A stretch of 64,000 bases of DNA from Spirosoma luteum DSM 19990 (GTDB lineage Bacteria > Bacteroidota > Bacteroidia > Cytophagales > Spirosomataceae), in contig NZ_KB893261.1 in assembly GCF_000374065.1 (NCBI RefSeq), positions 1-64,000 on the forward strand, read 5' to 3'. How positions within the stretch are numbered: the stretch's first letter is position 1; each line of letters opens with the position of its first letter. The translations under genes and the position numbers were made by a program. The notes under the pieces were generated by a model. The model was not told where the DNA came from and did not search any database. It saw nothing but the letters and a program-made list of their open reading frames with translations. Shown one piece after another: positions 1 to 7,570 of this stretch.

Positions 1-19
1 AACGTGAATACTGGATTAG
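1..19 (+). repeat. IS982-type left terminal inverted repeat
   Basis: It begins AACGTGAATAC and pairs with 988-1006 in inverted orientation, 18 of 19 bases. It sits at the very first base of the window, so a longer repeat extending to the left cannot be excluded. Confidence 0.85.
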
Positions 20-100
20 ATTCAAGACGCTGAAAGCGCAATAGGGGCAGTAGAGCTAAATTTGTGGTGTCTAAGCCAACAAATCAAACTCCTCGCCCCT

Positions 101-991
101 ATGCAGTCGCAAATTTCCGAAGAAAAACTCATTGAACTCTTCATTGCAGTCGATGATTTTGTCAATCTATTTGATCAATGGCTGGCCAGTCGGGCTTTAG
201 CCCCCACTCGCCAGCCAACCCGACAGCCTGAGTTAAGCAACAGCGAAATCATCACTATCCTGGTCTATTATCATCACTCAGGCTACAAAAACTTTCAATA
301 CTATTATCAGCGGTTAGTTCAAACTCAAATGCCTACCTACTTCCCCCGGCTTGTTACTTATCAGCGATTTATCGACTTGCTACCCCGGCAGGTAGCCACC
401 ATCCATGTGCTGACCAAATACCTATGTCTGCTTAGCAAACGGACCGGTTGCTATTTCGCCGATAGCAAGAAACTGCCCGTCTGTGACAACCGCCGTATTC
501 ATTTCCATCGGGTCTTCAAAGACATCGCTAGCCGGGGCAAATCATCAACAGGCTGGTTTTACGGTCTCAAATTACACTTGGTTATCAATCAGTTAGGTCA
601 GGTTATGAATTTTCTCCTTACGCCTGCCAGCGTCTCCGACAATAACGAAACAGTCTTGGGTCGGCTCTTGGGAAGCCTAACCGGCAAATGCTATGCTGAC
701 AAAGGCTACATCAGTAAACTCTTCGAGCAGTTTTATCAGCAGGGACTTCATATCATTACTAAAATCCGCAAAAACATGAAGAATTCGGTGATGGATTTAG
801 ATGACAAACTGCGGCTTAAAAAGCGGGCCTTAATTGAATCGGTGAATGACATTTTGATGAGCGTGATGGATGTAGATCACAGCCGCCATCGTTCACCGCT
901 GAATGCTATTGTACACACGATGGCGGGCTTAGTGGCCTATCATTTTTACGATACCAAACCGTCAGTATTTGTTAAACCTGTCCATGCCTAA
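101..991 (+). CDS. IS982 family transposase
   Basis: DDE transposase of 296 aa from the ATG at 101. A TTG-initiated frame reaches back to 62, but the 13 extra residues are not family-like. Visible catalytic residues are Asp121 (in YFADSKK), Asp200 (in CYADKGYI) and Glu246 (in KRALIESVND), followed by the HSRHRSP motif that IS982 enzymes carry near the C terminus. The core segment GWFYGLKLHL is typical of the family. It should catalyse cut-and-paste movement of the element bounded by the inverted repeats at 1-19 and 988-1006. No frameshift or internal stop is seen, so it is probably functional. No promoter is obvious inside the first 100 bp. Confidence 0.9.
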   Translation: MQSQISEEKLIELFIAVDDFVNLFDQWLASRALAPTRQPTRQPELSNSEIITILVYYHHSGYKNFQYYYQRLVQTQMPTYFPRLVTYQRFIDLLPRQVATIHVLTKYLCLLSKRTGCYFADSKKLPVCDNRRIHFHRVFKDIASRGKSSTGWFYGLKLHLVINQLGQVMNFLLTPASVSDNNETVLGRLLGSLTGKCYADKGYISKLFEQFYQQGLHIITKIRKNMKNSVMDLDDKLRLKKRALIESVNDILMSVMDVDHSRHRSPLNAIVHTMAGLVAYHFYDTKPSVFVKPVHA

Positions 992-1006
992 TCCCGTATT
1001 CACGTT
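988..1006 (-). repeat. IS982-type right terminal inverted repeat
   Basis: On the minus strand it begins AACGTGAATAC, matching the left end. The transposase stop codon at 989-991 overlaps this repeat, as is common in compact IS elements. Confidence 0.85.
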
Positions 1007-1012
1007 AATTGA

Positions 1013-3535
1013 ATGAAACAATCGTTACGAAACAAGGTGCTTACGGGCCTGCTGCTGGTTGGCTTTTATTCGTCAATGGCGCAGACTTCCTACCTTATCT
1101 CGGGACGGGTAACAGATGCGGCTACAGGCGAGGGAGTTCCATTTGCCAGTATTGCCGTTCAGGGTAAATCGTTGGGAACGACATCGGACGTCGATGGACG
1201 GTACTCGCTCCGGCTTGAGCAGCGGGCGGATTCTATTCAGGTTTTTAGTTTGGGTTACCGCCCTATGTCCTACCCGATAGCGGCACTGGCTACGCAGGTA
1301 ATCGACGCTGGTTTGGCCGCCACGGCAACCAAACTACAGGAGGTGAAGGTATACGCCAAAGGGGGTGACCCCGCCTACCGAATCATGCGCGAAGCCGTTC
1401 GTCGGAGTGACCAGTTCAATCCGGCGCAGCTATCCGCCTATCAGTACGAGAGCTACACAAAAATTGAGGGGTATATTAACAATTTTGCCCGCAAACGAAA
1501 GAATAACCGGCCTCCCGGTCCTGTAAACAGGTTGTTGGGTAAGCTACCGGCCATTACCGATGCCAGCGGACAATCGGCCATACCCGTGTTCATCTCCGAA
1601 ACCTTTTCAACCTTTTACCACCGTATCAATCCCGAAAAAGTAAAAGAACACATCCTGAAGACGCACGTAACGGGTGTGGGCGTTAGTGATGGCGGATTGA
1701 TTTCCCAACTGACGGGGGCGTCGTTTCAGCAGTATAATTTTTACCGGAATTCACTCCAGATTCTCAACAAAGATATTCCGTCCCCCCTGGGCAACGCCTG
1801 GGAAACGATTTACACGTTTCACCTGAAAGATACGGTGTCCCTGTACAACGGGGTATGCTACGAAATTGAATTCTCGCCCAAACGAGTCACCGAACTGGCT
1901 TTTACCGGTACCGTTTGGGTGGATACGCTGCGTATGGCGTTGGCGCAGGTTGATGTCCACATCGATAAGCGCGCCAACATCAATTTTGTGGAGAGCCTGC
2001 ACCTTGAGCAGGACTGGGAAACATCGGCATCGGGCCTGCGCTTTCCAACCCAAACCCAGCTGACGATTGATACCGACCAGCCCACGCCAAATTCCCCCGG
2101 GGTGCTGATTCGGTTGCTTACCAATGCTGCCAACATCACAGAAAACAGGCCGAACGAGGTGGGTTTTTATGATCCCTCCATCGAACTGTCGGACGGGTAC
2201 CGGGAAGCTGACAGCGCATTCTGGAACAGGGTGCGGCCAATGTCACTTTCTGCCACCGAGTTTCGGGCCATGCGGGTAGTTGACTCCGTACGCAATGTAC
2301 CCGTTGTGAAAGTAGCCGGTGAGCTGATCAAACTGGGGGTGCTGGGCTACGTACCCCTGGGTAAATGGAATGTAGAACTGGGACCGGTGCTGTATTCGTA
2401 CGCGAATAATACTGTTGAGGGAAACCGGTTTCGGCTGGGGATGCGTACCAATACCGGATTTAGCAAAAAGTGGCTGCTAAATGGTTATCTGGCGTACGGA
2501 ACCAGGGATAAGGCGCTTAAATACAGCGTTGGTATCGACTATATCCTGAGTCGTAAACCCTGGACGGTACTCGGTGTCCGGCAGAGTTATGACCTGGAAC
2601 GGATAGGTGTATCGTCCGATAACATCGGGAACAATTCCCTGTTTTCAGCTTACTCCCGGTTTGGTACCATCCGCCGACCTTATTTTCAGGAAGAGCAGCA
2701 GGTATATATCCGGCGGGAAATGGGGCATGGCTTCACGCAGACACTGACCTTGCGGCAACGCAGCTTTGAGCCGCTGTTTCCTTTTGCCTATTACGTCAAT
2801 AATTATGATGCGTCGACCCGAAGCAACTACCAAATGACGGAGCTGGTGTCGGAAACGCGTTTTGCACCAGACGAGATTATGTTGCAGGATGGCAATACCC
2901 GGATCAGTGCCGGTGCCACACGCAAACCGATTTTTACCCTCCAGTATAATCTGAGTTTTCGTCACGTACTGGGCAGTGATTTTACCTATCAGCGCATCGC
3001 CCTCACCATGAAACATTCGTTTCGGATGGGTATTCTGGGCCGTACGTATTACTCCGTTGGCGCGGGCATTATCCCGTCTGCCGTTCCTTATCCACTGCTG
3101 TACACGCCCCTGGGCAACGAGTCGTCGTTTTACGTCGGCAATGCGTATAACCTGATGAACTACTTCGAGTTTGTGTCTGACCGGTGGGCTACGGCACAAA
3201 TCGAACATAACTTCGGGGGTTTATTACTCAATCGGTTGCCATTACTGCGCCGGCTTAAATGGCGCGAGCTGATAACGGCTAAAGTGCTGGTGGGCAGTGT
3301 GTCGGCGGATAATACGGCCCTGATTCCAGCCACGAACGAGGCCGGGCAGGCCATTAATGGCTTTAGTGTCCTAACCAGAACACCTTACGTTGAAGTTGGA
3401 TACGGTATCGACAATATCTTTAAAGTGCTGCGGGTAGATGCTATCCACCGGCTCACCTATCGTGATAACATTGGCCGTACCGGCATTCCGGTAACGCCTT
3501 TTGCCATCAAACTGTCGGGTTGGCTGTCATTTTAA
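1013..3535 (+). CDS. DUF5686-type outer-membrane protein with CarboxypepD_reg-like domain
   Basis: An 840-aa protein with a Sec signal peptide (about residues 1-23, ending SSMAQ). A carboxypeptidase-regulatory-like beta-sandwich follows (about 28-110; GRVTDAATGEGVPFASI, the element found at the N terminus of Bacteroidota TonB receptors), then a long DUF5686 region that ends as a beta-barrel with a C-terminal aromatic residue (GWLSF). The family is predicted to lie in the outer membrane; its role is not known. The IS right end is 6 bp upstream, so the native ribosome-binding region and promoter have been cut away. Expression now depends on read-through from the IS or a hybrid promoter. A bidirectional hairpin follows at 3599-3643. 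Confidence 0.85.
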   Translation: MKQSLRNKVLTGLLLVGFYSSMAQTSYLISGRVTDAATGEGVPFASIAVQGKSLGTTSDVDGRYSLRLEQRADSIQVFSLGYRPMSYPIAALATQVIDAGLAATATKLQEVKVYAKGGDPAYRIMREAVRRSDQFNPAQLSAYQYESYTKIEGYINNFARKRKNNRPPGPVNRLLGKLPAITDASGQSAIPVFISETFSTFYHRINPEKVKEHILKTHVTGVGVSDGGLISQLTGASFQQYNFYRNSLQILNKDIPSPLGNAWETIYTFHLKDTVSLYNGVCYEIEFSPKRVTELAFTGTVWVDTLRMALAQVDVHIDKRANINFVESLHLEQDWETSASGLRFPTQTQLTIDTDQPTPNSPGVLIRLLTNAANITENRPNEVGFYDPSIELSDGYREADSAFWNRVRPMSLSATEFRAMRVVDSVRNVPVVKVAGELIKLGVLGYVPLGKWNVELGPVLYSYANNTVEGNRFRLGMRTNTGFSKKWLLNGYLAYGTRDKALKYSVGIDYILSRKPWTVLGVRQSYDLERIGVSSDNIGNNSLFSAYSRFGTIRRPYFQEEQQVYIRREMGHGFTQTLTLRQRSFEPLFPFAYYVNNYDASTRSNYQMTELVSETRFAPDEIMLQDGNTRISAGATRKPIFTLQYNLSFRHVLGSDFTYQRIALTMKHSFRMGILGRTYYSVGAGIIPSAVPYPLLYTPLGNESSFYVGNAYNLMNYFEFVSDRWATAQIEHNFGGLLLNRLPLLRRLKWRELITAKVLVGSVSADNTALIPATNEAGQAINGFSVLTRTPYVEVGYGIDNIFKVLRVDAIHRLTYRDNIGRTGIPVTPFAIKLSGWLSF

Positions 3536-3598
3536 AGCCTATTCATTTCGTCGTGATAAACGGCTTGGCGTGAGCAAAAACAGGCTGGTTTTCCCATA

Positions 3599-3643
3599 AA
3601 AAAGCCTTCCGGTACGACGAATATCGTAATCGGAAGGCTTTTT
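3599..3643. terminator. Bidirectional rho-independent terminator
   Basis: A 13-bp perfect inverted repeat (3599-3611 with 3631-3643, core GCCTTCCG/CGGAAGGC) with A-run and T-run ends on the two sides. It lies between the convergent DUF5686 gene and the ECF sigma gene and can serve both. Confidence 0.85.
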
Positions 3644-3713
3644 CAATGATCCTTTGTATACGCTTAGACTGGAATTTTAATAAAGGTCACCATAACAGAC
3701 AATTTTTTTTGAA

Positions 3714-4265
3714 TTAGTTTACAAAATTATGTTCGCAGAGGGCCTGTATTTTGTCCCGGCTTCGCTTTAGTCGCATTTTGACCGCGCTTGGCGTGAGATC
3801 CAGGGTTTGAGCAATTTCGTCGATACTCAGTCCATCCTCATATTTTAACCGGAGTAAACTGCGCTCTTTGGCCGACAGGCTGGTCATGGCCTGCTGCATA
3901 AGCTGGAGCGTTTCTTCATGGAGTTGTTCATCCATGGATTCAGCCTTGTCCCATTCGTTGTTAAAATCCAGACTGGTAGTGGAAAAACGTTTGGCAATCC
4001 GAAGCTGATCGGCGCAGTAATTGAACGAAACGGAATAGAGCCAGGTAGAAAAACTGGACCGTTGCTCGAAGGCTTCCAGCTTATTGAATACCTTGATGAA
4101 AATATCGTGGGTGAAGTCTTCTGCCTTTTCGGTATCGTGGGTCATGGATAAACACCGCTGATAAACTTTGCCCACGTATCGCTTATACAGAATTTCGAAG
4201 CATTGATTCGACTGATCGGGTAAATACTGACGAATTGCTTCCTCGTCGGTTAAGGCCTTGTACAT
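3714..4265 (-). CDS. ECF-type RNA polymerase sigma factor
   Basis: A 183-aa sigma-70 family protein. Region 2 covers about residues 20-90 (EILYKRYVGKVYQ..., then the core-binding and -10 recognition stretch EDFTHDIFIKVF). Region 4 covers about 125-178 with a helix-turn-helix (LSIDEIAQTLDLTPSAVKMR). Region 3 is absent, as in extracytoplasmic-function sigmas. No anti-sigma (FecR or zinc-finger type) gene lies next to it, so its signal is unknown and it may be an orphan ECF factor of the kind common in Cytophagales. About 890 bp of gene-poor DNA lies upstream and may hold its promoter. Confidence 0.9.
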   Translation of the reverse strand: MYKALTDEEAIRQYLPDQSNQCFEILYKRYVGKVYQRCLSMTHDTEKAEDFTHDIFIKVFNKLEAFEQRSSFSTWLYSVSFNYCADQLRIAKRFSTTSLDFNNEWDKAESMDEQLHEETLQLMQQAMTSLSAKERSLLRLKYEDGLSIDEIAQTLDLTPSAVKMRLKRSRDKIQALCEHNFVN

Positions 4266-5149
4266 TAGAAGGTTTAAATTTTAAGTTTAGAAAGATTCGT
4301 TGAGTTAAAGTGCTTTCGCTATTTTGTTTATTTAAGACTAAAAAGGGTAATATAGGACACTATTAATTTATTAGGCGGTTTATTTATTTTTTGGGTACAC
4401 TAAGAGAAAAGATCCAGGAGACTGGCAGCTGAATTCAAGTTATCGTAAAAAAAGACAGCTAACTTGTTGATTATGAGCAGTTGAGATTTTTGCTTTGACC
4501 TGCCTGTGAGTTGCTAGTTGTATGTAACCCAATAAATCGACACGTCACTGGCCTGAGCGAACCCAGTTGCGAAATTGGCGGAAGCGGCATCAATCCATTG
4601 CCATTGTGAATGTAATTTTTCCTGGGTATCCCATAAGCGGGTACTGACACACCTGCAATGCATTAGTCTTGTATTCTGTCGGAAACTGGTAAGAAAGTAG
4701 CCCGATAACCCTCGCTAAGCTGACTCATTTATGATTGAAGACGGGACGGAAGGTTACCATTAAAATAGAGCGCCTGAACACCGGGGAGGTTGTCAGGACC
4801 GCTCTGTTGGCTTAGCCTACAGGTTCATGTAATGTCAACAGGTACTGGTTCTCCAGAACCGGTTATGGTAAATCAAGTCAAATACGATCCGGCAGTGTAA
4901 CTGTAGATGGGGCCGCGATACCGCCGGGTCACTTGGTGTTGGTTCGACCTTTATTTTCCACCGTCCTGTTACGAACAATAACCGGTATAACGGAGACCAT
5001 GCCTGATTATAGTGGACAGCCTGGTGACTCACTTCAATTGGTTGTTAGATTGCTGTGTAAGTGATAAAAATTACCTGATGCGCTGTGGGAAATTCCATTG
5101 TACTTAGTTTATTGCCACTTTGTAATGGCCTAAGTGGTACCGAATAAAT
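4266..5149. other. Gene-poor stretch with possible decayed coding fragments
   Basis: No intact gene, tRNA or convincing promoter is seen. On the minus strand, short protein-like runs occur in shifting frames. About 4516-4640 reads LWDTQEKLHSQWQW then DAASANFATGFAQASD and ends at a TAG. About 4683-4740 reads SQLSEGYRATFLPVSD, and about 4742-4800 reads PDNLPGVQALYFNGNLPS. These are interrupted by stops and frame changes, which suggests the remains of a gene rather than a working one. A bulged hairpin (4767-4777 with 4793-4805) has no T-run. A 65-residue open frame at 4835-5032 (minus) does not look like a real protein. Confidence 0.3.
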
Positions 5150-5158
5150 AGGAAACAA

Positions 5159-5938
5159 TTGCTTCTCTTGCTGAGTATCTTCAGCTCCATCAACGTAACA
5201 GCGCAACTAGTAAACCAGACCGACAGCCTTCAAACAGCCGGGCCTGAGCATGTAGTAAGGAAAACAGAATCAGTCAGTTTGCTACTTTACAACCGGCTGA
5301 TCATCGATGCGAAAGGGAATATACGTACTGACCAGAACATCGTACCGACCTTTCGCCTGACTAATTTTCTGAAACTACAGGTGGGCTTTCGACTGGGCGA
5401 ACGGCCGTATAACCTGAATTCATACTATCACTACAAGGTGGAGTTACAAACAAAATCGTTCTGGAATGTGCTACGGTTTATTGCCCGTATGTCGACGAAT
5501 GTGATTGAAAACACGGGGCCTGACCTGGGTGATCCCTATACCCGGAGCAATTATCTGGGCGTAGCTGAGGTGAAGTATCCGCTATCGAAAAAAATCCTGT
5601 TTGCGGGCGGGCTTGGTTATTTGTATGCGTTCAAAAAGGTCAACTACCTTGAAGGGGCACCCGTAACGAATGGCATCCAAAACAATCACCTGATTTATAA
5701 AGCAGCTATTCACTACGAATTCAGTCCGAGGGGATTTGTAGGGGTGGCATTTGGTACCTACGACGTGTTCAATCCGTATAATCTTAACGAGCCGTTCGCG
5801 CAGATTGACTGCGAATATGATTTCTCGAAGCGGACTACGCTCTATACGTACTACCGCTACCAGGAAGCAGGCCATTTCAATGAGCCGCTCAACAGTTTTA
5901 TCTGCACGGGTATCCGGCTACACTTTTACAAAAAGTAA
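5159..5938 (+). CDS. Outer-membrane beta-barrel protein with doubtful start codon
   Basis: A 259-residue frame beginning at TTG 5159, with a signal-peptide core (LLLLSIFSSINVTAQ) and a body of alternating polar and aromatic strands ending LHFYKK, typical of small Bacteroidota barrels of unknown role. No ATG, GTG or better start is in frame upstream before the stop at 5123. Three codons before the TTG, the frame reads AGG AAA CAA. A single change from ATG would give the usual MKQ start of a signal peptide, so the native start may be mutated, or TTG is used. The gene sits between degraded segments, so loss of function is plausible. Its ligand is unknown. Confidence 0.6.
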   Translation: MLLLLSIFSSINVTAQLVNQTDSLQTAGPEHVVRKTESVSLLLYNRLIIDAKGNIRTDQNIVPTFRLTNFLKLQVGFRLGERPYNLNSYYHYKVELQTKSFWNVLRFIARMSTNVIENTGPDLGDPYTRSNYLGVAEVKYPLSKKILFAGGLGYLYAFKKVNYLEGAPVTNGIQNNHLIYKAAIHYEFSPRGFVGVAFGTYDVFNPYNLNEPFAQIDCEYDFSKRTTLYTYYRYQEAGHFNEPLNSFICTGIRLHFYKK

Positions 5939-5960
5939 ACGGGACCATTAAACAGACTAC

Positions 5961-6125
5961 TTACCAGCGACTAACCATCAGCATAAATAATAAACGACCT
6001 CCGAAGTGCATATAAACTTTATACAGCTCGCCCAATGCATCAATCATCATCTGTTCCTCGTGCCGCACCCGGCCCGGATACATCACCCGGAACCAGATAA
6101 GCTGAGGTAAACTGATAAACCAGTT
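5961..6125 (-). pseudogene. C-terminal remnant of an isoprenylcysteine methyltransferase-like membrane protein
   Basis: The minus strand encodes a segment reading RVRHEEQMMIDALGELYKVY then MHFGGRLLF before a stop at 5961. This resembles the conserved C-terminal tail of the ICMT/PEMT-like methyltransferase family (pattern RxxxEExxLxxxFGxxYxxYxxxxxRLLP). Only the last 40-50 residues remain. Upstream the frame runs antiphase into the neighbouring 147-aa gene without the transmembrane helices or SAM-binding part. It is best read as a gene stub left by deletion. The family match is from memory of the motif, not a search. Confidence 0.45.
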
Positions 6126-6135
6126 AGCAGAAAGA

Positions 6136-6579
6136 TTAGTCTTTGGATTGCGTAACCCGGTAATCCCTGTAGTTCTTTTCGATGATGGCGTCTTTGAACA
6201 CCTTGAAATACGCAGTGCCTTTTTGAACACCATACTCTTTTTTTAACAGCGACTCAATCTCGTAGTCAGCCCCTTTGATCACTGGATCCATAATGAACAA
6301 GTAGGTATACGACCCGTCGGCTTCGGGTTTGGTGGGATGCATAACCCGCGTCTGCTTGAAAATTTTCCGTTCAGCCGCGGATAAGTTCCTGGCCCCGGGC
6401 CAGAAGATTTCGTGAATAAATCGTTCGTACTGAGCACGTTTGTTGGCTTTAACGGGATAGGCAATCACCCAAACGGTTTCATTGGGTTTGGCTACCGTAT
6501 GAACTGCCTGACTTAGAGCGGGTGCCGCGATTAGGATGATCAGGCAGAAACTGTATAAAAGACGGATGTGGTAGGCCAT
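6136..6579 (-). CDS. Small secreted protein, function unknown
   Basis: A 147-aa protein with a clear signal peptide (about residues 1-24, LIAAPALSQA) and a compact 120-residue domain containing YERFIHEIFW, KQTRVMHPTKPEADG and SYTYLFIMDPV. The pattern of an aromatic-rich helix followed by a strand is reminiscent of dimeric alpha-beta barrel proteins (ABM/NIPSNAP type), but I do not recognise it firmly. It is the third gene of a short minus-strand group (DUF1059, secreted DsrE, this gene) with 26 bp to the DsrE stop, so the three are probably co-transcribed and may act on the same periplasmic substrate. Confidence 0.7.
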   Translation of the reverse strand: MAYHIRLLYSFCLIILIAAPALSQAVHTVAKPNETVWVIAYPVKANKRAQYERFIHEIFWPGARNLSAAERKIFKQTRVMHPTKPEADGSYTYLFIMDPVIKGADYEIESLLKKEYGVQKGTAYFKVFKDAIIEKNYRDYRVTQSKD

Positions 6580-6605
6580 TGCACAGAATGGTTAAAGGGT
6601 GAAAA

Positions 6606-7061
6606 TTAATACGTAAACAGCCGGTCACTATCGGCAGCGAGTTTGACCAGTACCGTTGGCATGGCAAACTCTGCTGGTTTTCCGGCTATATCGGCCTCGG
6701 TCATGCCCCGCGCTTTGGCCGACATGCCTGAAACGTAGAACTTGCCGCCCGCTTTTACGATGGCTTCGTAATGGTCGCGGAGCTTGCCCGTGCCTACGCC
6801 AATTACTTTGTCCAGTTCGGCATCTTTAAGTAGCGGAGCGGCATCGCCCGCCAGAAAGAGCGACACCGTATGGCCTTCGTCCAGAGCGGTTTTGGCTACC
6901 AGAAATCCTAGTGCAGCCTTTGTCGGGTTTTCAGAACCACAGGTGATGTGAATCAGGAATTTCATCTTCTTAGGGGAGTTAGACGCTGATGGTTGCGCGT
7001 ACAGGGTAGCGCCCACCATCAGCGTTAGGAGCAGAGTGAATAGATAGCGGTTGTACTTCAT
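6606..7061 (-). CDS. Secreted DsrE/DsrF-like protein
   Basis: A 151-aa protein with a signal peptide (about 1-22, GATLYAQ) followed by a DsrE/DsrF-like fold: strand KMKFLIHITCGSENPTKAALG, then GHTVSLFLAGDAAPL and GGKFYVSGMSAKARG. DsrE proteins are small sulfur-relay or sulfur-binding proteins; export to the periplasm and loss of the usual cytoplasmic partner is a variant seen in Bacteroidota. One Cys sits at the position after the first strand (ITCGSEN). It lies 12 bp downstream of a DUF1059 gene and close to the arsenosugar genes. A role in handling sulfur or arsenic species outside the cytoplasm is inference only. Confidence 0.8.
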   Translation of the reverse strand: MKYNRYLFTLLLTLMVGATLYAQPSASNSPKKMKFLIHITCGSENPTKAALGFLVAKTALDEGHTVSLFLAGDAAPLLKDAELDKVIGVGTGKLRDHYEAIVKAGGKFYVSGMSAKARGMTEADIAGKPAEFAMPTVLVKLAADSDRLFTY

Positions 7062-7073
7062 GGCTCATTGGGG

Positions 7074-7244
7074 TTATTCCTCGCGAATCAGGGGCTTGAT
7101 CTGTTCGGCCATTTCTGGCGTGACCGTTGTTTGGTGGGCTTCCAGCGCGTGCTGCGCGGCTAATTGCAGTACTTCCGCTTCGCTATCGGCCTGGATGATA
7201 CCGGGACAGTCGAAGCCTACATCTTTGCAGTGGAGGGTTTTCAT
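7074..7244 (-). CDS. DUF1059 domain small protein
   Basis: A 56-aa protein starting MKTLHCKDVGFDCPGII and ending EMAEQIKPLIREE. This matches the DUF1059 pattern: N-terminal KxLxCxDxGxDCP with two cysteines and C-terminal LxxxIxxxIRxE. The ATG is at 7244-7242 and the TAA at 7076-7074. The cysteines at 6 and 13 could bind a metal. It is the first gene of the minus-strand group with the secreted DsrE protein 12 bp downstream. Members of this family often sit beside stress or detoxification genes, but the biochemical role is not established. Confidence 0.85.
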   Translation of the reverse strand: MKTLHCKDVGFDCPGIIQADSEAEVLQLAAQHALEAHQTTVTPEMAEQIKPLIREE

Positions 7245-7482
7245 GGTTGGAGAATTTTAGTGGAACGGTATTGATTCACGAGTAAATGTCCGTGAGTTAC
7301 TGGTAAAGCGCAATACCTCTATTGGGGTATTTTTCCCGTATTATTATCCTGCCCCACTAAGAGTTTTCCCTGTGTTCAGCTAAAACGTACGGGAAAATGG
7401 CCCTTGCGAATTGTTTTCAAATTGGTCAATTCAGAACGTATTCTTTTCGCCTGCGAACAGGTTTTATCGCGCACGAAAAACC

Positions 7483-7533
7483 AAAACGGTCTGGTATGTT
7501 GTCTCAGAAACTGACAACATACCAGACCGTTTT
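7483..7533 (-). terminator. Long perfect hairpin, probable terminator of the arsenosugar operon
   Basis: A 21-bp perfect inverted repeat (7483-7503 with 7513-7533) with a 9-nt loop lies 38 bp beyond the ArsS stop codon. On the minus strand the right-hand arm ends in TTTT and is followed by GGTTTTTCG, so it can end transcription of the five-gene minus-strand operon. The stem is unusually long for a simple terminator and might also protect the mRNA 3' end. The rest of 7245-7570 holds only a weak short hairpin (7312-7331) followed by five Ts. Confidence 0.75.
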
Positions 7534-7570
7534 GAGGAGAAAACCAGTTACTCCGTTCCTCTAAGCTACC

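Larger units (their letters stand above)
1..1006 (+). mobile_element. IS982-family insertion sequence
   Basis: The element is bounded by 19-bp terminal inverted repeats at 1-19 and 988-1006 (18 of 19 match; the mismatch is T against G at base 12 of the repeat). It carries a single transposase frame of the usual IS982 layout, and its length of about 1.0 kb is normal for the family. The left end coincides with the window edge, so the target-site duplication cannot be checked. The right end lies 6 bp before the ATG of the next gene, so the insertion has replaced that gene's native leader. The element looks intact and may still be active. Confidence 0.9.

Noticed and set aside
6136..6233. Upstream part of the minus-strand frame 5961-6233 as a real gene
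   Set aside because: This part is out of frame with, and inside, the 147-aa secreted protein gene. Only the segment below about 6125 shows family-like sequence, so only that was kept as a stub.
7051..7260. 69-residue plus-strand frame
   Set aside because: It is antisense to the DUF1059 gene, which has a clear family match on the minus strand.
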